Source: CAMYLR01 sp039588915
Lineage (GTDB): Bacteria > Gemmatimonadota > Gemmatimonadetes > JACCXV01 > JAHWKZ01
NCBI GenBank assembly: GCA_039588915.1
Contig: JBDGYV010000004.1
Coordinates: 1 to 64,000 of the forward strand
Reading direction: 5' to 3'
DNA: 64,000 nucleotides
The notes below the pieces were generated by a model, which made no database searches, was not told the origin of the DNA, and was given only the letters and a program-made list of their open reading frames with translations. Each line of letters opens with the position of its first letter. Within the stretch, counting starts at the first letter, position 1. This document shows, one piece after another, positions 1-8,065 of this stretch. Position numbers and translations under genes: made by a program.

Positions 1-1
1 C

Positions 2-1333
2 GACCGCGCCATTCTGACGTTGTTCGCGATCGAGTTGGTGCTGAGGGTTGGTTCGTTCCGGCCACCGGAGTTGACGATCTTCGATCGCTCTGTTATGGGT
101 CGAGTCAGGACGCACGTGCTGAGTCGCCTCCGCTTCTGCGTAAGACCCTTGATCATTATCGATATCGTTACCGTGGCAGCGCTGGTGCCTGCCATGCGCG
201 GGCTGCGCATACTGCGACTGCTGCGGCTGATTCGGACGGCAGAACTTTTTCGCTACAGCCGCCCCTTCGGCGGGCTCGGGCGAGCCTTTCGCGAGAACTC
301 GTTGTTGTTCACCTTTGCCCTGGCCGTGCTCGGTGTAACAGTTGTGCTGGGGGGTTCGACGCTGACGCTCGTGGAGCGCGATTTGAATCCCACAGTTGAT
401 TCTCTTGGAGACGGGATATGGTGGGCTCTCGTCACTGTCACGACGGTTGGGTTCGGCGATATCATCCCGGTCACGACGTTGGGCCGGATGATCGGGGGAG
501 TACTGATGATCGCCGGTCTGTTAAACCTGGCCTTGTTTGCCGGGATCGTTGGCAACACCTTGGTAGGCGTTGTAGTGAGAATTCGAAGGGAGCAGTTTCG
601 AGTGAGCGATTACAGCGGTCATGTTGTTATCTGTGGTTACGATGCTGGTGCCCGGGTTCTGCTAGACTCGCTACTGCAGGAGTTCAATCCCTTGCAGACC
701 GCGCTGGTACTGTTCAGCGAAGGCACTCGGCCAGAAGACCTGCCACCTGATTTTCTGTGGGTGAACGGGGACCCGACGAAGGAGAGCGAGCTCGACAAGG
801 CGCGCCTGACACACGCCCGAGCGGCGGTGCTGGTGGCTCGGCGGGGCGTGTTACCGCAACAGGCGGACGCGGCGACGATCCTGACGGCATTTACGATTCG
901 ATCCTATTTGCTGGCCCATCAGGGATCTCACCCGCGTCGCGAGCCGCTGTACATCGCAGCCGAGATCCTCGATAGCGAAAACGTCGGTCACGCCATGTCG
1001 GCCGGTGCCGACGAAGTGATCGAGACGACCCGGCTAGGTTTCTCGCTCCTGTCCCACGCGGTGTCGATGCCAGGAACGGCATCGGTCATGAGCCAGGTCG
1101 CGACGATTGGTGCCCACAGCATCTTTGTCGCCTCGCTTCCCACCGATATTCCGGTCCCAACATCGTTTGGCGACGTCGTCCAGCGTGTCAAGCAATCTTC
1201 TGGCGCATTGGTGATCGGCCTCAGGAATCCGGAGACCGGCGACCACATCGTCAATCCAGCCGATACGACTGAGATCGATCGTAACTCGCAAGTCATCTAT
1301 CTGGCAGAGGGGCCAGTGCTTCAGGAGGCTTGA
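2..1333 (+). CDS. Voltage-gated-type potassium channel with RCK/TrkA-N domain (5' truncated)
   Basis: The reading frame is open to the left edge, so the start lies outside the window; a TTG at 20 is only an internal codon. What is visible begins in the voltage-sensor region: an S4-like helix rich in arginines (RGLRILRLLRLIRT), two more membrane segments, and a pore loop with the K+ selectivity filter TVGFGD near nt 445-462. After the last transmembrane helix comes a cytoplasmic Rossmann-like RCK domain (HVVICGYDAGARVLLDSLL), followed by an RCK C-terminal-type region. This is the arrangement of six-transmembrane bacterial Kv/Kch-type channels. It would conduct K+ across the inner membrane with ligand gating through the RCK part; the ligand cannot be read from sequence. 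The next gene begins 45 bp downstream on the same strand. Confidence 0.88.
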   Translation, partial: DRAILTLFAIELVLRVGSFRPPELTIFDRSVMGRVRTHVLSRLRFCVRPLIIIDIVTVAALVPAMRGLRILRLLRLIRTAELFRYSRPFGGLGRAFRENSLLFTFALAVLGVTVVLGGSTLTLVERDLNPTVDSLGDGIWWALVTVTTVGFGDIIPVTTLGRMIGGVLMIAGLLNLALFAGIVGNTLVGVVVRIRREQFRVSDYSGHVVICGYDAGARVLLDSLLQEFNPLQTALVLFSEGTRPEDLPPDFLWVNGDPTKESELDKARLTHARAAVLVARRGVLPQQADAATILTAFTIRSYLLAHQGSHPRREPLYIAAEILDSENVGHAMSAGADEVIETTRLGFSLLSHAVSMPGTASVMSQVATIGAHSIFVASLPTDIPVPTSFGDVVQRVKQSSGALVIGLRNPETGDHIVNPADTTEIDRNSQVIYLAEGPVLQEA

Positions 1334-1378
1334 TCGTTCTCGGTCTTGTCTCGCAGCGGGCGTAACTTGAGTAGGGTG

Positions 1379-3190
1379 ATGAGTCGGATAAGCGAGAAAG
1401 TCGCCCGTTTGCCCCGCAAGCCTGGGGTGTACCTGTTCAAAGATAAAGGCGGTACGGTCCTGTATGTCGGCAAAGCCGCTGATCTGCGCGGTCGCGTTCG
1501 GTCGTACCTGCAGCCTCCAGAAGCGCTGCCCGATAAAACGCGCGTGCTCATGCGTCATGCGGCCGACGCCGATTACTTGGTCACCGACAGCGAAGTAGAG
1601 GCGTTGCTTCTCGAATCGAACCTGATAAAGGAGCACAACCCACGCTTCAACATCCTTCTGCGAGATGACAAATCGTATCCGTACATCAAGGTCACATTGC
1701 AGGAGGATTTCCCTAGGGTGTTCGTGACGCGCCGCGTCGTCGATGATGGTGGCAGATACTTTGGACCCTACGCGCACGTGAAGTTGCTGAGGCGCAACCT
1801 GGCGTTCGTAAAAGAGCTCTTCCCGGTACGTTCGTGTCGCTACGACCTGCTTCGCGAGCGACCGTCCAGACCCTGCCTCGACTACCATATCGATCGCTGC
1901 GACGCGCCGTGCGTCGAGTACGTGTCCAAGAGCGAGTATCGGTCGATGATCGATGATGTCGTCGCGTTTCTCGAGGGTGACACACAGGCCGCAACCAACC
2001 GACTGGAAGCACGCATGTTGAAGGCCGCCGAGCGGCTGCAGTTCGAACGTGCGGCCGGTTATCGTCGTCAGCTCGACGCGATGCAGGAGATCAGTGAGCG
2101 CCAGCGCGTATCGGGTCTATCGGGTGACGATCGCGACATGGTCGGCCTTGCCCGTGATCAGAATGAAGCGTGCGGCGTGATCCTGCGGGTACGCGATGGG
2201 CGGGTGATGGGGAAGGAGCACCACGTCCTGGGGAACGTCGCCGGCGCCAGCGATGGCGAGGCGCTGTCGTTGTTTCTTACCCGGTACTATTTGCGAGCCG
2301 ATCGTTTCCCGCCGCAGTTGCTAGCGCCATTCGACTTCGACGACCGGTCACTGGTCGAGACAGCGATCCGCCAACAGGCAGGCCACGTCGTCGAGATCCA
2401 CGTGCCGCAACGCGGTGAGAAGGCGAAGCAAGTCAAGCTGGCGGCGCGAAACGCCCGCTACCAGCTCGAGGAGCGCCGGCTAAGAGAGCAGAACGAGACG
2501 GAGCGGGCGTCGGAGGCTGTGGTGGAATTGAAGGACAGCCTCGGGTTGACACGAACGCCACGCTGGATCGCTTGTGTGGACATCTCGACGATCCAGGGTG
2601 AAGACAGCGTCGGCTCCGTGGTGACGTTCTTGAATGGCGCGCCTCGAAAAGCCGGCTACCGCCGCTTCCGTGTGAAGTATGCCGAGGGGCAGGACGATTT
2701 CGCGATGATGGCGGAGGTGGTCGAGCGATACTTCCGCGGTTTGTTGGATCACGACGAGCCGTTGCCCGATCTGCTGTTGATCGATGGTGGGAAAGGACAG
2801 CTCAATGCCGCCCGCGGGGTGCTGGAAGAGCTCGGCGCACTGCCCGATCTCGACGTCGCTGGTCTGGCGAAGCGTGAAGAAGAGATCTACCTGCCCGGAC
2901 GCAAAGAGCCCGTGTGGTTACCTCGCCGGTCGCGGGGACTGCAGACGATGCAGCATATTCGTAACGAGGCTCACCGGTTTGCGGTCTCGTATCACCGCAA
3001 GCTTCACAGTCGGCGCCTGATCGGAAGCGAGCTCGACGACATCCCCGGAATCGGTCCCAAGCGGCGAGCCACCTTGCTGCACCACTTTCAGTCGGTCGAT
3101 CGGTTACGTCACTCGCCCGCCGACGAGATCGCCAAGATTCCCGGATTCTCGATCGCACTCGCCGAGCGAGTGAAGGCGGCACTTGAGTGA
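1379..3190 (+). CDS. uvrC: UvrABC system protein C (excinuclease subunit)
   Basis: UvrC makes the dual incisions around bulky DNA lesions in nucleotide excision repair. All expected parts appear in order: an N-terminal GIY-YIG nuclease (LPRKPGVYLFKD, then LYVGKA), a UVR/UvrB-binding motif around residues 200-230, the RNase H-like endonuclease domain (DISTIQGEDSVGS, LLLIDGGKGQL), and a C-terminal helix-hairpin-helix pair (DDIPGIGPKRRATLL). The 603-residue length is normal. ATG 1379 is chosen because it directly precedes the conserved LPxxPGVYxFKD start; an in-frame TTG at 1346 would add 11 unconserved residues. The stop overlaps the queG start (GTGA), so the two are probably translationally coupled. 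Confidence 0.97.
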   Translation: MSRISEKVARLPRKPGVYLFKDKGGTVLYVGKAADLRGRVRSYLQPPEALPDKTRVLMRHAADADYLVTDSEVEALLLESNLIKEHNPRFNILLRDDKSYPYIKVTLQEDFPRVFVTRRVVDDGGRYFGPYAHVKLLRRNLAFVKELFPVRSCRYDLLRERPSRPCLDYHIDRCDAPCVEYVSKSEYRSMIDDVVAFLEGDTQAATNRLEARMLKAAERLQFERAAGYRRQLDAMQEISERQRVSGLSGDDRDMVGLARDQNEACGVILRVRDGRVMGKEHHVLGNVAGASDGEALSLFLTRYYLRADRFPPQLLAPFDFDDRSLVETAIRQQAGHVVEIHVPQRGEKAKQVKLAARNARYQLEERRLREQNETERASEAVVELKDSLGLTRTPRWIACVDISTIQGEDSVGSVVTFLNGAPRKAGYRRFRVKYAEGQDDFAMMAEVVERYFRGLLDHDEPLPDLLLIDGGKGQLNAARGVLEELGALPDLDVAGLAKREEEIYLPGRKEPVWLPRRSRGLQTMQHIRNEAHRFAVSYHRKLHSRRLIGSELDDIPGIGPKRRATLLHHFQSVDRLRHSPADEIAKIPGFSIALAERVKAALE

Positions 3191-4236
3191 CACCCGAGGC
3201 GCTGACCTCAGCGGTCAAATCCCACGCGCTGGATCTGGGTTTCGATGTTGTAGGCGTTGCTGCCGCCAACCGTGTCAGCGACGCCTCTCGTCTCGCCGAC
3301 TGGTTGAATCGCGGTCACCACGCAAGTATGGATTGGATGGCCAGCCACTTCGACAAGCGGGTCGATCCGCGTGAGCTGGTGCCTGGGTGTCGTTCGGTTG
3401 TGTGCGTCGGCTTGTTATATCGGCAAACCGGTGGCGGCCCTCAGCCAGACGGCGTCGCTGTGGCTACCTACGCGTGGGGGGAGGACTACCATCGAGTTCT
3501 CAAAGACAAGCTTCATGCGTTGTTGGCACACGGTAGAACGCTTGAAGCGAGTTTTGACGGCCGAGCGTTCACTGACTCGGCGCCGGTCATGGATAAGTAT
3601 TGGGCCGAACGCGCGGGTTTGGGTTGGCGCGGCAAGAACACCAATCTGATCAATGTTGACTTGGGGTCGTTCCTGTTCCTGGGGGAGCTGCTGGTCACCG
3701 CCGCGCTCGTACCTGACACGCCCGGGGTTGATCACTGCGGCACCTGCACGCGTTGCCTCGAAGCGTGTCCGACCGGGGCACTCATCGAGCCCTATGTCCT
3801 CGACTCGGCGCGCTGCATCGCATACCAGACGATCGAACACCGGGATGAGCTGTCTGCTGAGGAAGAGGAGGCACTCGGCAACTGGCTCTTCGGTTGCGAC
3901 GTCTGCCAAGATGTGTGTCCCTGGAATCATGGTGGTCCAGTCGCCGACGAGCCGCGTTTCAAGCCACGCCGCAAAGCGTGGCCAACCGATCTGGACGGTG
4001 TACTCAGGGTGACCGAGGGTGACTTTGTCAGCCGCTTTGGAGATACCGCGATTGAGCGAACCCGATGGCGGGGTTTGGTGCGCAACGCAGCGATTGTGGC
4101 CGGGAACACCGAACTCGGCTCAATGTCTGCACTGGAACGCGCGGCGGCCGACAGTGATCCAGTCGTGGCAGGTGCCGCCATGAGAGCGCTCGATCGGAAG
4201 CGCCTGCAGTACACCGAAGGGGATCAAACATGTTGA
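3187..4236 (+). CDS. queG: Epoxyqueuosine reductase QueG
   Basis: QueG reduces epoxyqueuosine to queuosine in the wobble position of certain tRNAs, using cobalamin and two [4Fe-4S] clusters. The protein (349 aa) has the family motif DSAPVMDKYWAERAGLGWRGKN with the catalytic Asp region, a first ferredoxin cluster CGTCTRCLEACP near residue 184 and a second CDVCQDVCPWN near residue 238. The C-terminus looks like the usual short HEAT-like tail. It starts at GTG 3187 inside the uvrC stop and overlaps the next gene by 7 bp. The cobalamin need of this enzyme fits the B12 uptake operon at 27.6-35.9 kb. Confidence 0.95.
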   Translation: MTPEALTSAVKSHALDLGFDVVGVAAANRVSDASRLADWLNRGHHASMDWMASHFDKRVDPRELVPGCRSVVCVGLLYRQTGGGPQPDGVAVATYAWGEDYHRVLKDKLHALLAHGRTLEASFDGRAFTDSAPVMDKYWAERAGLGWRGKNTNLINVDLGSFLFLGELLVTAALVPDTPGVDHCGTCTRCLEACPTGALIEPYVLDSARCIAYQTIEHRDELSAEEEEALGNWLFGCDVCQDVCPWNHGGPVADEPRFKPRRKAWPTDLDGVLRVTEGDFVSRFGDTAIERTRWRGLVRNAAIVAGNTELGSMSALERAAADSDPVVAGAAMRALDRKRLQYTEGDQTC

Positions 4237-4856
4237 CCGTTCGTCAGCATGCGGTCGGACCGTTTCAGTCCAACGCCTACTTGGTGTGGGAAGCTGCTCC
4301 AGGCGAGGCGCTGTTGGTCGATGCCTGCGCCGAGGCATCCCGCCTGTTGCGGGAACTCGACGAGCATGAGCTGACGTTGACGGCGATTCTGCAGACTCAC
4401 GCGCACGCCGATCACATCGCAGCGCTGCCGGATGTGGTGGCCGCGACAGGAGCCCCAGTCTACTTGCATCCAGACGCGCGACCGATGCTGACCAGCGCCG
4501 AGGAGAACCTTTCTGCGCTAGCTGGCATGCCGGTCACGGCGCCGGTCGAAACGTTCGATGTGGCGGAGGGGGACGAGTTTAACCTGCTGGGTCGCGAGCT
4601 GAGAATCTACCACACGCCAGGGCACGCGCCGGGAAGCGTGTGCTATCATTTTGTCGACGACGGCATCGTATTCACCGGCGACGCGCTGTTTGCCGGCTCG
4701 ATCGGCCGGACCGACTTCCCGGGCGGATCCTACGAGTTGCTGGTCGAGAGCATCAAGACAAAGCTCCTCGCGCTTCCGGACGACACTGAGGTTTACTCGG
4801 GCCACATGGGCCCGACCACGATCGGCCACGAACGGGAGACGAACCCGTTCCTATAG
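4230..4856 (+). CDS. MBL-fold metallo-hydrolase (glyoxalase II-like)
   Basis: This 208-residue protein has the metallo-beta-lactamase fold signature: HAHADH at about residues 57-62, a second metal His in YHTPGHAPGSVCYH, the bridging Asp in FTGDALFAGSIGRTD, and a late His in YSGHMGPTT. This set matches small glyoxalase II-like hydrolases that act on thioesters or similar substrates with two bound metals in the cytoplasm. The true substrate is not evident. The start codon overlaps the queG stop by 7 bp and the xerD start follows after 1 bp, so it is in the uvrC-queG-xerD transcription unit. Confidence 0.9.
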   Translation: MLTVRQHAVGPFQSNAYLVWEAAPGEALLVDACAEASRLLRELDEHELTLTAILQTHAHADHIAALPDVVAATGAPVYLHPDARPMLTSAEENLSALAGMPVTAPVETFDVAEGDEFNLLGRELRIYHTPGHAPGSVCYHFVDDGIVFTGDALFAGSIGRTDFPGGSYELLVESIKTKLLALPDDTEVYSGHMGPTTIGHERETNPFL

Positions 4857-4857
4857 T

Positions 4858-5793
4858 ATGAAGCGTGCTCTCGAGCGATACACGGAGTTCCTGCTGCTCG
4901 AGAAGGGTTTGGCGAAGCGCACCATCGATGCGTACCTGGCTGACATCAAGCGCTATCAATCGTTCGCGTCAGAGACCAGTGGGGATCCCGAACAGCGAGA
5001 GACGGTTCGCGCTTATTTGAGCGAACTCGAACGCCAACACATGAAGGCATCGACGGTGGCACGCAGACTGACCGCACTGCGCGGGTTCTATACCTTTCTG
5101 GCTGCGGAGGACAGCACGGCGACGAATCCCACGGAGGCGATCGATGCCCCTCGGCGTGGTCAGCGGCTTCCGACCGTGCTGACCCTCGAGGAAGTCGAGC
5201 GGATCATCGACGCAGTAGGGGGTGACGAACCCTTCCCGCTGCGTGATCGGGCGATGCTCGAGTTTCTCTATGGAACCGGAGTTCGGATCTCGGAGCTGAT
5301 CGCCGTCCAACTAGAGGAGTTCGACTGGACGGAGCGCACCGTCCGACTCGTTCCCATCCGACGCCGGATCCGACGGCGTGACGCGAGCATCGACGTCGAG
5401 CTGGCCGGTCCCAAGGGCGAGAAGGTGCGCGTGGTGCCGGTTGGACGGCGTGCGATCGAGGCCGTGGTGAAATACGTCGAAGAAGAACGGGTCTCGCTGA
5501 AGGGTGAGGAGACACAGGGCGTGTTGTTCTTGAACTTCCGCGGCCGCCCTTTGTCACGGATGGGCGCGTGGAAGATCATTCAGCGGTACGTTGGGCGGGC
5601 AGGGATCGAGAAGAATGTTACACCGCACACGTTTCGCCATACTTTTGCCACCCATTTACTCGATCGTGGCGCCGATTTGAGGGCGGTTCAGGAGATGCTT
5701 GGTCACGCTGATATAACGACGACCCAGATTTACACGCATATCGATCCTCCGTATCTAAGGGCCGAGCATCGCCGGTATCACCCCCGCGCGTGA
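4858..5793 (+). CDS. xerD: XerD-type tyrosine recombinase
   Basis: This 311-residue site-specific recombinase has an N-terminal SAM-like core-binding domain (LEKGLAKRTIDAYLADIKRYQ) and a C-terminal catalytic domain. The catalytic residues are present: Arg in GTGVRISEL (~143), HTFRHTFATHLLDRG with HxxR (~257-260), His in MLGHADITTT and the nucleophile Tyr in QIYTHI (~291). XerC/XerD resolve chromosome dimers at dif. I choose ATG 4858 because homology begins there; the open frame extends upstream to 4651 but overlaps the MBL gene. A loop before the catalytic Lys region (nt 5350-5420) is longer than usual and arginine-rich. XerC and XerD are hard to separate by eye, so the symbol is tentative. 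Confidence 0.9.
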   Translation: MKRALERYTEFLLLEKGLAKRTIDAYLADIKRYQSFASETSGDPEQRETVRAYLSELERQHMKASTVARRLTALRGFYTFLAAEDSTATNPTEAIDAPRRGQRLPTVLTLEEVERIIDAVGGDEPFPLRDRAMLEFLYGTGVRISELIAVQLEEFDWTERTVRLVPIRRRIRRRDASIDVELAGPKGEKVRVVPVGRRAIEAVVKYVEEERVSLKGEETQGVLFLNFRGRPLSRMGAWKIIQRYVGRAGIEKNVTPHTFRHTFATHLLDRGADLRAVQEMLGHADITTTQIYTHIDPPYLRAEHRRYHPRA

Positions 5794-7295
5794 GACCTTG
5801 GCGATACACCCTTGTAGCCGTGGGTTTCTGGCTTGTGGCGACCGCCTCGGATGCGACGGCTCAGCAGCCAGTCATCACGGTCGATCCCGAGATCCCAACG
5901 GCGGTCCGGGCACGCGTCGACACCGTTCTGAGTGGCGCCGACCCTGTCTCGATCGCCGATAGCGTCTTTGTGCCGCGAGGTCTGACCCGCGAAGGAGCGC
6001 TCGTTCAAGTCGGCGGAACGGTGATTCTCGAGGGCCGGGTGAGGGGCGACGTGACCGCGATCGACAGTCAGATGTACGTGCGACCCGGGGCGGTGGTCGA
6101 AGGTCGTTTGACGGTGTTCGCCGGCGCGCTCTTCGGGTCGACGCTGGCGACGGTGCAGGACGGCGAGGAGTGGTTGCGGGAAGCGCCGCTCGAGGTCGCT
6201 ACCGATGCCGACGGCAACCTCCGGATCGCCTACGTCAAGCCACAGCGTCCGTTTCCGATCGAACCCAAGGGCTTCCTGGGCTTTGTTCCGTATCACTACA
6301 CGGGGGTCAACGGTTTGGCGTTCAGTCTCGCGGTCGGGCTCCGACAGCGACCCGAATGGCCGCGTACGAGGCTCGCTGGCGGGCCGGTATTTCGAACCGT
6401 TCGTGGCGATGTCGGTTGGGACGTCGAGCTGGCGCGTGAATTGAGCGAAGATGCCGAGATCGGTGTGCGGACGTACTCGACTACCGATACCAGCCAGCGG
6501 TGGCATCGGTCTGATCTGGGTAACTCGTTGCGGTCATTGTTCTTGGCCGACGACGACCGGTTGTACTTCGAGCGGGAGGGTTATGAAGCCTGGGCATCGA
6601 TGTCGCCGGCTCCCAAGGTGCGCCTTGGTGTTCGCTGGCGCGATGATGACTTTGACAGTCTCGAGAACGAAGACCCGTTCGCGTTCTTCGGTGGCGATGA
6701 GGACTGGCGGATCAATCCGCCAATCACACCAGGGGAGGGCCGGGCGTTGGGCACCCGGCTCACGTTCGACGCGCGCAACTCGTCCTGGTTCGCGACGCGT
6801 GGCGTGTACGCCGACGTGCAGTACGATCACTGGGGGTTTGGTGGCGATTTCGAGTTCGATTGGGCGCAGGCCGAGGCCCGCGGCTACCTGCCGACTTGGG
6901 GAGAGTCGTTTGCGGCGATGCGCGTGGTCACCGGTGGACGGTTAGGCGGTGGCGATAGCTTGGAACCGCAGTTTCTCTATGGCCTCGGCGGTCGCCGGAC
7001 AGTGGTCGGCACCTCGGCCCTCTCCGAACAGTTGACCGGCGATCGGATGCTCATCGCCAACGTTCGCTATCACCTGGCTCTGCCGAGTCCCATCGACCGC
7101 TTTCAACACTTCTACGCGGTCGGTCTCTTCGATATCGGAGATGCTTGGTTTCCCGGCGATTCTTTCGACTCCAACGTCGGCGTCGGCGGGGGTGTGGCGT
7201 TCCACGGACCAGTCAAGTATTTGGGCGCGTTCGTAGCCTACGGTGTGGACTCGGAGGAGTGGAAGTTTTACGGCATGATCTCGCCTTGGTTCTAG
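5790..7295 (+). CDS. Secreted outer-membrane protein: polymer-forming-like N-terminus plus beta-barrel
   Basis: No close family is recognised for the whole protein (501 aa). It starts at GTG 5790 inside the xerD stop and has a clear signal peptide ending near TASDATAQQ. Residues about 65-115 form a short bactofilin-like stretch (GGTVILEGRVRGDVTAIDS, then VRPGAVVEGRL). The rest is rich in alternating aromatic and polar strands, with a BamA/TamA-type pattern near the end (GLGGRRTVVGTS, ANVRYHLALPSP, YAVGLFDIGDAWF) and a terminal aromatic residue, as in outer-membrane barrels. Placement in the outer membrane is inferred. It precedes kdsB and overlaps its likely start, so it may belong to the envelope operon. 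Confidence 0.75.
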   Translation: MRPWRYTLVAVGFWLVATASDATAQQPVITVDPEIPTAVRARVDTVLSGADPVSIADSVFVPRGLTREGALVQVGGTVILEGRVRGDVTAIDSQMYVRPGAVVEGRLTVFAGALFGSTLATVQDGEEWLREAPLEVATDADGNLRIAYVKPQRPFPIEPKGFLGFVPYHYTGVNGLAFSLAVGLRQRPEWPRTRLAGGPVFRTVRGDVGWDVELARELSEDAEIGVRTYSTTDTSQRWHRSDLGNSLRSLFLADDDRLYFEREGYEAWASMSPAPKVRLGVRWRDDDFDSLENEDPFAFFGGDEDWRINPPITPGEGRALGTRLTFDARNSSWFATRGVYADVQYDHWGFGGDFEFDWAQAEARGYLPTWGESFAAMRVVTGGRLGGGDSLEPQFLYGLGGRRTVVGTSALSEQLTGDRMLIANVRYHLALPSPIDRFQHFYAVGLFDIGDAWFPGDSFDSNVGVGGGVAFHGPVKYLGAFVAYGVDSEEWKFYGMISPWF

Positions 7296-8026
7296 CCGCC
7301 ATCCCAGCTCGCTACGCGGCCACGCGCTTTCCTGGCAAAGCCCTGGCCGAGATTTCTGGCCGACCAATGATCGTATGGGTGGCAGAATTGGCCGGCCGGG
7401 CCGAGACGGTAGACGATGTGATTGTGATCACCGACAGCGCGGCCATCGCGGAGGCGGCTGAAACGACCGGGGCCAAGGCCGTGATCAGCGAGCGCCCGGC
7501 GACGTCAGGTAGTGACCGTATAGCGCAATTGCTCGAGCTGGATCCTGCGGCCGGTAGGGCCACCGTCATCGTCAACGTGCAGGGGGACGAGCCGCTTCTC
7601 GAGCCGGCCGCGATCGATGCCGCCGTTCGCGCACTCGACGCCGATCCGCAGGTGGATATCGCGACCCTGGTGCGGCCGTTTCGCGCTCACGATCGCGCCG
7701 ACGATTCGGATCTCGTCAAAGCGGTGATCGGTGAGGATGGGCGGGCGCTCGGTTTCCAGCGCGCACCGGTATCGGACGGCGAGGCGTCACGCGTTCACAT
7801 CGGTCTTTACGCCTATCGACGGAGTGCCTTCGATCGCTTCGTGGCTGCTCCGCCCTCGAAATCGGAATCAGCGGAGCAGCTCGAGCAGCTTCGTGCCCTC
7901 GAGCTGGGGTTGGTGATTCAGTGCGTCGAAGTCGAGACGGCGGCGATCGGCGTGGACACACCGGCTGATTTACGCCGCGTGGAGGCCGTGCTGCGACATC
8001 TCGACGCGGAGCGTATCTCGCCTTAA
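7286..8026 (+). CDS. kdsB: 3-deoxy-manno-octulosonate cytidylyltransferase (CMP-Kdo synthetase)
   Basis: KdsB activates Kdo with CTP to give CMP-Kdo for lipid A-core assembly. The N-terminus AAIPARYAATRFPGKAL and the motifs SGSDRIAQLLEL, VNVQGDEPLL and HIGLYAYRR are typical. From TTG 7286 the protein is 246 aa, close to the E. coli length. The start is uncertain: TTG 7286 fits homology but lacks a clear Shine-Dalgarno sequence, while GTG 7259 sits on a GGAGGAG run and would add nine residues. Either start lies inside the preceding gene. It is followed by pyrG, whose product CTP is its co-substrate, then by kdsA, kdsC and kdsD. Confidence 0.92.
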   Translation: MVLAAIPARYAATRFPGKALAEISGRPMIVWVAELAGRAETVDDVIVITDSAAIAEAAETTGAKAVISERPATSGSDRIAQLLELDPAAGRATVIVNVQGDEPLLEPAAIDAAVRALDADPQVDIATLVRPFRAHDRADDSDLVKAVIGEDGRALGFQRAPVSDGEASRVHIGLYAYRRSAFDRFVAAPPSKSESAEQLEQLRALELGLVIQCVEVETAAIGVDTPADLRRVEAVLRHLDAERISP

Positions 8027-8038
8027 ATTTATAATTTA
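8024..8038 (+). promoter_or_regulatory. AT-rich palindrome with a TATAAT hexamer ahead of pyrG
   Basis: The 15-bp perfect inverted repeat TAAATT-TAT-AATTTA begins at the kdsB stop codon and contains TATAAT at 8030-8035. It could be a -10 element for a pyrG promoter, with an overlapping operator. No convincing -35 is found 16-18 bp upstream, so this is only a candidate. Confidence 0.3.
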
Positions 8039-8065
8039 CCTGGATTAAAGAACGCTGGTGCGCTG

